NCBI GenBank assembly: GCA_039720395.1
Contig: CM077833.1
Location: forward strand, 12,275,133-12,339,132
Direction: 5' to 3'
Length of the DNA stretch: 64,000 nucleotides
Source: Liquidambar formosana
Taxonomy: Eukaryota > Streptophyta > Magnoliopsida > Saxifragales > Altingiaceae
Each line of letters starts with the position of its first letter. Within the stretch, counting starts at the first letter, position 1. A program made the translations under genes and the position numbers. This document shows positions 34,697-45,339 of this stretch, in pieces. The notes beneath the pieces were generated by a model. It did no database searches, had not been told where the DNA came from, and saw nothing but the letters and a program-made list of their open reading frames with translations.

Positions 34697-35125
34697 TCTT
34701 GATGACCTAGTGAGAGAAAGATGTAATCTTTCTCATGATTACATGCTTACCTTGATGACTTGAAAGATGCAATCTTTCCCATGATTTGTGTTTACCTTGA
34801 TGGTTTGATTATGAGAAGGACGTGATCTTTCTCATGCTATGTGTTCACCTTGAGAGTTTGATATGAGAAGGATGCAATCTTTCTCATGTCACATGTTTAC
34901 CTTGATAGCTCGAAAGATGCAATCTTTCCCATGGTATGTGTTTACCTTGATGATTTGAGCAAGAGAAGGACGTGATCTTTCTCATGTTATATGAATTACC
35001 TTGACAATTGAGTGATAACTTTGATGGTTTGAACAAGAGAGGGATGTGATCTTTCTCGTGGTACATGATGACTTTGATGATTTGAATATGAGAAGGATGT
35101 ATCTTTCTCATGTTTTGAGATAGCC
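34697..35125. repeat. Degenerate hairpin repeats in element B 3' region
   Basis: Seven or so diverged units, each with TTACCTTGATG-like text and an inverted repeat such as GAGAAAGATGTAATCTTTCTC or its variant AAAGATGCAATCTTTCCC. Spacing is about 50-75 bp and irregular. No coding frame. The stretch 34271-34696 before it holds nothing recognisable. Confidence 0.7.
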
Positions 35126-35140
35126 TTGATGGCATAGTTT

Positions 35141-35619
35141 TACCTCGTATTATTCGCCAGAGCCATTGGCGTAGTATGGGAAGACCTTTCATCGAACGCA
35201 GATTCGGTGTAAGTTATGGATACCTCGTATTATTCACCAGTGTCACTGGCGTAGTATGGGAAGACCTTTCATCGAACGCAGATTCGATGTAAGCTATGGA
35301 TACCCCGTATTATTCGCCAGAGCCATTGGCGTAGTATGGGAAGACCTTTCGTCGAACGCAGATTCGATGTAAGCTATGGATACCTCGTATTATTCGCCAG
35401 AGCCATTGGCGTAGTATGGGAAGACCTTTCATCGAACGCAGATTCGGTGTAAGCTATGGATACCTCGTATTATTCACCAGCGTGACTGGTATAGTATGGG
35501 AAGACCTTTCATCGAACGCAGATTCGGTGTAAGCTATGGATACCTCGTATTATTCACCAGAGCCATTGGTGTAGTATGAGAAGACCTTTCATCGAACGTA
35601 GTTCGATGTAAGCTGTGGA
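35141..35619. repeat. 80-bp tandem array, six copies, before the 3' LTR
   Basis: Units start TACCTCGTATTATTC at 35141, 35221, 35301, 35381, 35461 and 35541, exactly 80 bp apart; the last is 79 bp and a decayed seventh unit follows to about 35690. Each unit contains the small dyad CGCCAGAGCCATTGGCG or a variant, and GAAGACCTTTCATCGAACGC. Tandem repeats in the region between pol and 3' LTR are known for Tat elements and can seed satellites. Confidence 0.93.
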
Positions 35620-35846
35620 TACCTTATCTTGTCCCCCCAGTGAAACTGGTATACAGTATGAGAAGAGTTCTGTAGAACTTATGAGGAGTACCTTTGTGTT
35701 TGTGTATGATGAATTCAAAGAATTCAATGATATGATCACTCTCTTTTCCCTAGTGGGTCTTGATGAAATCAATTCCCCAGGCAAAAATGGTTTGTTCTTT
35801 TGGTCATTGGCTCGCAAGTGAAACTTGCTCACCAATGAGGGGCTTC

Positions 35847-38800
35847 TGTCACACCCCATTTTTGCTACCTTAGCTAGGGTTCGTCATGGCATGTGTCTTT
35901 TTGTTTCCTTTTCGAGTCTAGTCTTTTGCATTGAGTTTCTAGGGTCCTAAGGATGGTGTGTATGAATTTTGGTTCAATTTGGAGTTGATCTTGAGGGTTA
36001 ATAAGAACTTTTGTGACTTGAGGGGCATAACCGTCTTTTTGGTCACAAACTTTCCATTTGACCTTGAAATGATCTCCAAGTTGTCAATTGGAGTTCATAT
36101 GGATGCATTTGAGGTATTTATGGGTTCAATTCGATGAATTGATGGTTTAGGATTAGAATGGCTCAACAAGGCTCAGGTCGACTAAGAGACCTACTTCGGG
36201 TTAGCCCGAATTGGTTCATGATTTTCACTCTATGACTACTCATTTAACCTTGATTAGTCTTAATTTCATCCCCAAATGTGTTTAGGGAGGTTGAATTTCG
36301 AATTGGAAAGCATTCGGTGCGACCCTATGTGCATACCTAAGCTAAGCGATGGTGAGGCATAGCGGTTAACCGCCTTTGTAGGACCCAACCATGCAGCCAT
36401 GGCTAGGGTTTCTTGCCCTTAAGTGACTCAAATTACATTCCCCTTCGAAACATGGTCATTTTGGCTTTCGTTTCATCAAAATCGGAGTTGATTTGAGCCC
36501 TGAAACACATTTGGAAGTCGAAAGGAGTCAAAATTGGGCTGAGGATGACATGGCCTCGGGTGACCACCCAGGCCTAGGCGGCTAGCCGCCTGGAGCTGCC
36601 TAGGCCTGGGCCCAGGCGGCTAGCCGCCTAGCCCCAGGTGGTCACCCGAGCCACTTTCCTTTTTTGAGTCTTGACGCGGCTCCCTCCCTATTTCCTCGGA
36701 TTTGCTCGCCTCCAGCCGCCATTTAACCCTAATTTCAGCCCTATTTGACCTACTTGAGCCCCAAGGGAACCTCTAAGAGCCCTTGGATCAATCCCTAGGG
36801 TTTTAATCCCAACCATTGAGGGTTTCCCCTCAATCCCTATAAGTACCCCCTTATACTTCAGCAATGAGGGGAGGCAATTTCTGAAGTGGGAGGCATGTGT
36901 GAGACTTGGAGGCTATGGCAACCATCCTTAGGGTAGTTTAACCTAAATTTTGAGTGAGAAAGTGAGAGAGAAAGCTTGAAGGAAGGCTGAAGTTGGGCTT
37001 GAAGGCTTGAAGGAAGGAATTCCCAACAGTGCATAAGAGGAGAAGGACTCTCTACAGCAGCCACCATAGGTATACCTCTCCCCCTTTCTCTCTTTCATTC
37101 AAATTAGGGTTTTCTGCATAGCTTGGCATTATTTCATGTTTAAAGTTTATATTTTTATCATGTGTTGATGCTTCTAATGCTTAGAATGCATGATTAGGAT
37201 ATTGTTTATGGCTGGTTTTGCATGATATAATGTCATTCTATGTGGTTTTATGAGTGTTTGTGTTTTCAGGGTTTTTAGAGTCTTTTCTAGGGTTTTGCAT
37301 TGAATAGTCATTATTTCATGTTCAAGTTCATGTCTTTATCATGTCTTGTTGCTTCTATTAGCTAGTATGCATGTTTAGGATGATATTCATGGGCTGTTTA
37401 GTATGCTAAGATGTTATTCCATGTGATTTACTGCATGTTTGGGACTTTAGGGTTTCCTTAGTGCTGAAATTGGTTTTCTGCATGAAATAACTCTTTTGCA
37501 TATTAAAGCTTATGTTTTTATCGTATTTTGTTGTTTCCATTAGCTAGTATGCATGTTTAGGATGATATTCATGGGTTGTTTAGTATGCTAGGATGCTATT
37601 CCATGTGATTTACTACATGTTTGGGATTCTACGGTTTCCTTAGTGCTGAAATTGAGTTTATGCTTAGGATAGCTTTATTTCATGTGAAAGTCTATGTCTT
37701 TATCATGTGTGGATCATTCTATTGATTAATATGCATGGTTAGAATGCTGTTCATATTCTGTTTTGCATGATTTAGGGTTATTTTATGGGATTTTATGCAC
37801 TAGTGTGATTCTAGGGTTTTCATCATCCTTGTGTTGGTTTAGTTGCATATAGCATGATAGCTTAGGGACTTTCTCTGTTTTTTTTTTTTCTTTCTTCATA
37901 GTTGCTGCATATGTGTTCCATATTAGGTAACTATGATATTTTTAGCATTCATATAGTTGATTTTAGGGTTTTTTGCATGTCATTGCATATAGGGTTGAAT
38001 TAGGGTTTTAGTTAGCTTATAATTCATGTTGTTTACATGATTTATGGTTGATTATAAGCTCTATTTCAATTCTGTCAAGATCTGTTTAATGGCTTTAATG
38101 ATGAGTTTTGAGCATGTGTTAGCCTATGTTTAAGCATGATAATTGCTTGATTGGAACCTAGCTTGGTTGGTTGGTATTTTTGGTATGTTTTGCATGCAAA
38201 TTGTAGGTGCTTGACAGGTACAACAGGTGCAACTACCCCACCAATGTGGGGTGGTTATTTTGGCTATTGCGAGATGAAATCTTGCAAATAAGATAATTAC
38301 CTTATGCAATAGTGTGGTTATTTTGACAGGTTGCTTTTGCTTAAAGGTAAGTAGGGTATGAGGGTGCCCCAATTCACCTTTCTTTCCTTTCCTTGAAACT
38401 TTCCCTTTCTCCCCCCCTAGGGTTGTTTCCTAATAGAGGGGTATGGTAGATTCTATAGTATCCTTTCATAAAATTGCCTTTTAAATCAAAGTTTCCATCT
38501 TTATCAAATGCCATATTTACTAAAGATCTTTTGAGAATCATTTATTATGGAAACTTACCATGTTTTTCTTGAAAGGAAACTTAGGGTTTACCATAGGCCT
38601 CTATTAGGTCATAACCCTATTCCCTTTCGAACTACGTGGACTTTGATCCATGTATTTCCATACATGGTACGTAGGCGCTCTTCGTGATGTTCAAGTCCGC
38701 CCTAGGATACTAAGTATCCTAGGTTTTCTCCCCCCCTCTTGTTCTTTTTCTGCTTTTCTTTGATTTACTTGATTATATGGATGAATGAATGAATGATATG

Positions 38801-39150
38801 CATGCTGTCTTTTGATGATAATTGTTGATTTGTGTGTGATTAAGACTTTGATTTAGCCCAATTAAATTAAGAGACCGTTTAAGGCGATATGGGTGCCTAT
38901 AGGCTTTGCCTAGAACCTTCCCATATCGTAACTTAGCCTCCGAATCCCCGATTTCTCTGGTTTCCAAAAGACTTTTTGCCTTACCCTTTTTAAACATGGA
39001 GTCAATCTTTTGTTTTCCTAAAATAAAATTGTTTTTTTAGGGTTTTCCTTGTTTCCTTTAAAAAATAAGGTGGCGACTCCTTTTTTCGTTTTCAAACCCC
39101 CTATTCTTCTTTCCAATCCCCTCGTGGGGCCCGATTTCCCAGGGTCCACA
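35847..39150 (+). mobile_element. 3' LTR of element B
   Basis: 3304 bp, intact. It starts TGTCACACCCC right after the purine-rich tract ATGAGGGGCTTC and ends GGTCCACA before CACGG. Its palindrome at 36553-36653 is about 16 bp longer than in the 5' LTR through a small internal expansion. TATA variant TATAAGTA is at 36838-36845. The dyad CCTAGGATAC..GTATCCTAGG is at 38700-38722 and GGTGGCGACTCC at about 39069-39080. Differences to the 5' LTR seen by eye are mostly transitions. Confidence 0.96.
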
Positions 39151-39155
39151 CACGG

Positions 39156-41000
39156 TGATCTTTACTCGCCATAAATGAATTATTTATGACATGTAACTGC
39201 ACACAGTAAATACGTTTTTACGACATTCTTACACACCATAAATTGGTACCACCGATGGACTATAGATTATTCACGACATTTCATGAACGTTGTCAATGAC
39301 GTATTTACATCTTGAAAGTGGACATCACAAATACACATTTACAACGTGCAATTACATACCATGAAAAGTACAACGAGGAAAAAAGGAGAAAAACGTGAAA
39401 AAAAAAATCAAGCTAAAATTTTCTTAGTGATTTTTATCGCAAGTGTGTTTAATAGAAATCCATGAAAATGATTTTTGTGTGCCGTGAAAGTGGATTATAT
39501 TAATGGTCTACAAAAAAATAGGTGATGATGGTTGTAATGTATCTATGGAAGTAGGAGATGACCATTCTTATTGACATTATCGAAACTTACTAAAAGGCGA
39601 AAAGGTGTAGTTTCGTAGGATATGCAAAGCAAATGGAGATGTAGCAATTGACATTTTTCGATTGGAAGAGGACCATGTTGCAAGGAAAATTTTATTTTTT
39701 ACTGTTGGTTGGATGACGCACCATGTTGCTTCTTATTGTATGCTCAGAATGATGCAACACCCCAATCGTGGCATAACTTTTCTTTGAGATATTTGAATGT
39801 TTAATTTGTACTGAGCATTCAATTTCTAATCCAATCTGCTAGGGAACATAAGCTGTTCCTCATCCTTTTGATTCAATTCTAGAATAATGACTTAAGTCAA
39901 ATGCCTTAACAACTCCACAACATAATATAAGCACACCGTTTCTTACCATTCTTTCGTAGAAACTTCTTTTTTATTTCTTTAAAATTTAAATTATATGTGT
40001 ATATATATATGGTTAAGACCAATTTTAGTTCAAGATTTTTCATTAATTTAATGTCATAGGGATACATTGAGCAGTTTACTCTTCTTAAGGAGTACAAGAC
40101 ATTTTTGTCTCGATTTTCTGACAATGAAGGACGTCTTTATTACAAATACAGTCTTTACAAAATTGAGTGCCTAATATATTGTTGCCCCTATTGATAACTG
40201 TTGAGCTAACTCATTTTCTTTGTTTGATATAATTGAGAAAAAATTTCAAGTCACTTCTAGAGCTTCAAGCTTTTTGTTGTGCATTACAGAAAGCTCAAAG
40301 CCCGTATAATAGCATTTTTTTTAAAATTTTAATATATATATTTTTTTGTTAATGTATAATGAAAACGTTTGTTTTTTCTTCCAATATGTGATTGGTGTAT
40401 ATGCAGGATTCAACGCTATTTATGAATCATAAATAGAAGATTGATTTTGTAAAGAAAACTATCAAACCAGATAGTCACTACAATAATAAAGGGCTTTTAT
40501 GGCATATGTGTGTACGCCATATGATGCGATGCCCTGGTATTAAACGTCAAATACGTGCACATTTCATGTCGTTAATAAAGTTATTCATGGTGTTCTGTGC
40601 TTGCCATAATTGAATTATTTATGGTGTTTAAATGCATGCTAGCGTGTAAATAGGTTTTTACGACATTCAATTATAAGCCATAAATTGGTACCACCAATAG
40701 ACAATAGATTATTCACGTCGTTATGGGCTTAACATCAATAACGTATTTACGGCTTGAAAGTGCACATCATAAATACACATTTACAACCTAAAATTACATG
40801 CCATAAAAATTACAACCAGCAAACAAAAAGAAGAAAAATGTGGAAAAAATAAATGCCAAGAAAATTTTCTCGGTGATTTTTATCATGAGCGCATTTTATA
40901 AAAATCCGTGAAAATGATTTTTGTGTGTCATGGAAGTGGACTATTTTAACAACGTGCAGAAAAATGCTGTAAAAGAGCTTATTCACATCGTGCAAACTTT
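39156..41000 (+). repeat. CACTA-like repeat: right part of copy 1 and all of copy 2
   Basis: 39156-39511 continues copy 1 from 17600. 40350-40960 is a second diverged copy, starting with the same flank and with CACTACAATAATAAAGGGC at 40476. Both contain short motifs such as TTTTTACGACATTC, CATAAATTGGTACCACC and TATTCACG in the same order. Between them, 39512-40349 is AT-rich and unique. The motifs resemble CACTA subterminal repeats. No transposase frame and no matching right-end inverted terminus was found. Confidence 0.5.
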
Positions 41001-42513
41001 GTACGCCGTCAAAATGTAAATTAAATAGAAATTAAGGATGGTCTATAATTAAAATCAAAGTTTAAAGAAATATTTTTACAAAAATCCAACATGGTCCTAT
41101 TTGAAAATAGGATATACCAAGTTATCGACATTTCAAACCTGTGCAATTAAATCAATATCATTCGACCATCCACAGTCAAAACATAAATTAAAGCTAGCAT
41201 TTAGGTTCCATAAGGTTCTACCATTCATACACATAATATAATACATATCCAAATTGTTTGATTACAAATATAGGCCATAATAACATAAATATAAGTGCAC
41301 ACACATCCGCATGCAAATGCGTGCAATGTCCATGCTATCCCCGATGAGATGCCTCCTTATAAGAATCATCATTACCTTACTTAAAATCTATTAAAATGTT
41401 TTTAAATAAGTGTGAGTATAAACTCAATAGGTTACATTTTCTAAAGATATAAACCAAGGTTTTAAAACAATTTTGAGCAATAAAAACATGATATAAAATC
41501 GCATTTCACAAAATGAATAAAAGGGAGAGTATATTAATTGTTAGCATAGGCCTTCGGGGATGCACGGTGAGGGTTAGCATTATGCCAGTTGTGATTACTT
41601 GAGCTGTGGTGTTTGGATGCTCCGATGCCCTTTAAAGATTTGAGGGGCACCTTCCCTAGCACCAATTAGTTTTAGGTGAAATGGTTGACACTTGATCTTA
41701 CATAAACAATTAATTTATCATTCACCATATTTGGTAATCCATAACATTAGTATTTCAAATTGATAAATCCTCCCTAGGTCATGTGTAGCCCTCGCACGTG
41801 GAATGAGAGAAAACACGACAAAACATACCTATTTGGGACTGCAGTAACCTTAAAAGGAAACACGGCAAGACATCTCTACTTGGGACCACAGTAACCTCTA
41901 TTTAGGTCTAAATCCAGGATTAAAGAATAGGAAGACATGGCACAACATCCCTTTCCTTTGGGATTGTAGTAATCCTGTCTCCAGTAGCCCTTTACACCAC
42001 AATATCACATAATATCTATGTTCTCCCATAATCATTTCACAAATAATGATAAAAAAAAATGATTTCTAAAACACTTGTATAAAAGTGACTCATCAATATT
42101 ACAACTATAAAAATTTAGCCTAATAGGTTTCAAAACTAACCCATTGTACTAAAAAAAAAACACATAAGGGGTTTAAATCCAATATGTATAAACCAAAATA
42201 GGACGAGTGTAAATAACAAACCCTAATGTTAGCCATTTCATATAATTTCATGAAATTAAACCAAAACCATGAAAAATGAAAAATATGGTTTGTAAACATA
42301 CAAACCCATATGATTTTATCCTAACCTATGTGTACAATAATTTACAAAAATGAAAAATGCACCTACCTCTCAAACGATAACTAGAAACGCGAATCCAAAG
42401 GTGTACGTGCATAGATCGAGGTGGAAATCACGAGGTCTAAGCATCACGTGGTCAGATCCAAGCTCCTGGGGTCGCGTCCCTCGCCATTGAGCTCCCTCTC
42501 TCTCCCCTGTGCT

Positions 42514-42561
<48 letters not shown>

Positions 42562-44703
42562 TTTTCTTGGTTAGAAAATGGGTAGAAAACCCATTAGAAT
42601 CGGGTTTAAAAGGATAAAGGGGTGGAAGGCAAAAAGGTCATTTTGCTCCCTAAAAAATTTCTCAATCCCAATGCCTGATCGATCAGCCTTGGTGGGCTCG
42701 ATCAATCGGGAAAAATAGAGGCAAAAATGCTTTTCTAGGCCACCACCGATTGATCGGCCCTACCACCCCAATCAATTGGCCCTTCTAAATTTTGCACTAT
42801 TACGTGCTAAAATCGTCCAATTCGCTTAAAATTATTATATTTTTTTCATTTGTACACATATTACAATAGTCTAGGTCATCACAGAAATCTTGCAACTTTA
42901 TGTGCATTCAGTTATAACAGGCTTTTGGAAGAATGATAATCTTTTGGTGGTCATATCCTTCCTTCAAATCATTATAAAGGCCAACGGGTACCTTTATTGT
43001 AAGATATTAATTTTTTTAACTCTTTATCAAAATGATGGTGAAGGAAAATCAATGTCTTGAAATGGTCATCCAAGGATGCTTAATTTCCTTGTTACTATAT
43101 TTTAGCCATTGTTGACCATCAATTTTGCAATTGTGATTCAAATGGGTATTAGTCATCACTTTTTTTCTTACAAAACTTCAAGTTTTCAAATTTCTCTTAC
43201 TTTAGGAAGAGAAAAAATGAATAGTCACTTTTCTTATAAAAACACTTAAAAAGTTTTCAAATCTCTCTCTTGCTTTAGGAAGAGAGGATGACTCATCACA
43301 TTTCTTGCAGAAAACTTCAATTTTATTTTATTTTAAAACCTTTTCTTGCTTTAGGAAGAGAAGATGGATAATCCTCTATTCAACTAATAGAGACATAAAA
43401 TTTAGATTGAAAAATTGACAATAATAAATAAGGATAAAAATTGTAACATAGATTGAAAAAAAAATCAATGCAAATTGAATTTCTAGGCTGGATTCGAAAC
43501 ATGGATGCAAAACCATAACTTTAGTTAAATAAAATTTATCACTAAGAAAATCACCATATTAACAATTCATTAAAATAAGTGGTTTACCATAAAAACATGG
43601 CAAGTATGAAAGATGAATATATATGTATGTAACTCACCATAACCAAGTTAGTTAAGAAAGGAAATAATAGTACTATGATATTGCTTATAAAATCCTTGAC
43701 AAATCATGCTGATAATGTGTTGTAAAACTAAAGAGAATAAAAACTAAAACAATAAATAAATTCGGAAGAAATTATTTTTCATTTGTATTTTATTAATGTA
43801 TCAAAAGCCTCCTTTTATAGGCTTAGATTCTTAAAGCAAGAGAAGCCCAACGTAAGACTTAACTCCCCTAGTAATTGAAGTGGTGGAAGTTAAGAGTGTG
43901 GTAGTCATCCACCATTAATGCATTTATTTATAACATTAATAAAATTTTATGACAAAGCAAAAAAGTTATTTGTCTTTCTTTTTAAATAAATTTCCTCAAT
44001 GTCTTTTGAAATAAATAAAGAAGATTCTCCCTTGACAATTGAATATTTTTTAGAATAGTGTGTAAAACTTTTACTATTTTATTTTTCAATATAATAAATC
44101 CAAACAAACCACAAGGCCATTATTTAAAAATAATAATATATGTAACAACTAATATGTTCTTTTTTAGTGTGGCAAGAATAATTTGTTTAGTATAGATGTA
44201 TTAATAACAACACTGAATGCACACATAGACTTTTGTAAAATAAATAGTGTATTCCTTACTAAATTAATCTCTATTTTAAAATTTGGATTTTGCACGTTAA
44301 AACTTTGCCTAAACAAGTAGTGCAACCGTCTAAAATTGGTAAACATAATTAATTTCCTTATTTGCATTCAATTGAAAGTGACAAAGATATTAATTTCTCC
44401 ATTGAATATAATTATAACCTTTCACAAGAATGCGAGCTTTTAAATATTTATTTATTTCTTCCTTTTAAATTTATTTTTCTCTCTTTCATAATTTATAAGT
44501 TGGTAGTGAATTCTAGCTTTCCTTTTTCTATATGGTAAGAAGTAAGGATGAATCAGTATTTTCAAAAAAGTAGGAAATATATAATTAAGTTCTACTAGAT
44601 ATACCATATACCATATTAATTTATCAGATCCATCCACTGAATGACATGGATTTTATAATATGTTTTTTAAAAATTCAAAAATAAAAAGACTCATTTTTTC
44701 TAT
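41000..44703. other. AT-rich intergenic DNA with a CT microsatellite
   Basis: No coding frame that I can support. A (CT)n run of about 40 bp lies at 42519-42558. The part 41100-42480 has a layout reminiscent of 62860-64000 (both end near TGCACCTACCT), possibly two decayed copies of an unknown repeat. 43100-43400 has a locally repeated TTGCTTTAGGAAGAGA motif. Confidence 0.5.
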
Positions 44704-44709
44704 TAGTTA

Positions 44710-45215
44710 CTCCTTCCATCCCACAAAGATAGGCCTTATTGACAAAACACGCAAATTAAGAAAATCAATTAATGCATTGATTTGTCATGCATTCACCTTT
44801 TTCTTTCCAAAAGTACAATTATTTTCTATCAATGCATTGGTTATATGTTCAAAGTAATTCTTGTCATAATAAAGGATAGTATAGGAAAGTTAAAAAATCT
44901 TAAAATTTGACTTTTCAAAGTGACAAACATTGTGGGACAGTCAAAAAAGGAAAGAAGGGCCATCTTTGTGAGTTAGGATTTAGTGCTGAGTTAATGGGAG
45001 CCTTTGGATGGGGTTTTCGATGGCTCAGATTAAAACATCAAAAAGTTAAGTTACCTATTAAGGTCATTTCGTTCATTTCCATAGCAACTTTTTGATGTTT
45101 TAATCTAAGCCATCAAAACATCCATCCAACGGCTCCCATTAAACTTTACACGGTATTGAGTTGTAACAATTCAAGACCGAATCTAAACTCCATCTTTGTG
45201 GGGCAAATGGAATAC
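44710..45215. mobile_element. Stowaway-like MITE with a nested palindrome
   Basis: The left end CTCCTTCCATCCCACAAAG (44710) and right end CTTTGTGGGGCAAATGGAATAC (to 45215) are imperfect inverted repeats. Each is next to TA (44708-44709, 45216-45217), as in Stowaway/mariner-type MITEs. The 506-bp length is large because another palindromic element sits inside (44995-45138). Assignment rests on end pattern and TA only. Confidence 0.5.
44991..45142. mobile_element. TTAA-flanked palindromic MITE nested in the above
   Basis: Two arms of about 55 bp, 44995-45047 and 45086-45138, are nearly perfect inverted repeats beginning TGGGAGCC(T/G)TTGGATGG. A 38-bp loop separates them. TTAA is present on both sides (44991-44994 and 45139-45142). 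It would fold into a long hairpin. TTAA duplication is typical of piggyBac-type elements, but the family is not established. Confidence 0.6.
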
Positions 45216-45217
45216 TA

Positions 45218-45288
45218 ATTTGACATTGCCACATTAAAGGGTAAAAAGAGTGGGTGAACTTATTCAGTGTCTTTAACATTTTTTAATA

Positions 45289-45339
<51 letters not shown>

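Larger units (their letters stand above)
17596..39155 (+). mobile_element. Element B: complete Tat-lineage Ty3/gypsy retrotransposon
   Basis: The element proper is 17601-39150, flanked by the perfect 5-bp target duplication CACGG at 17596-17600 and 39151-39155. Both LTRs begin TGTCACACCCC and end GGTCCACA. The internal region (23505-35846, about 12.3 kb) holds a primer-binding site, gag, protease, RT, RNase H, archaeal-type RNase H and integrase. A long 3' region with two antisense genes and tandem repeats precedes a purine-rich tract (ATGAGGGGC, about 35836-35844). This architecture (dual RNase H, no chromodomain, antisense ORFs, repeat-rich 3' region) fits the Tat lineage (Ogre/Grande/Retand relatives). 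LTRs differ by only about five transitions in the first 400 bp by eye, so insertion was recent. The copy is not autonomous because of many stops. Confidence 0.96.

Noticed and set aside
35141..35619. CRISPR-like array
   Set aside because: Units are direct 80-bp tandem repeats without unique spacers, inside a plant retrotransposon.
41100..42480. Possible LTR pair with 62860-64000
   Set aside because: The likeness is in layout and short words only; no TG..CA ends, TSD or alignable long identity could be found by eye.
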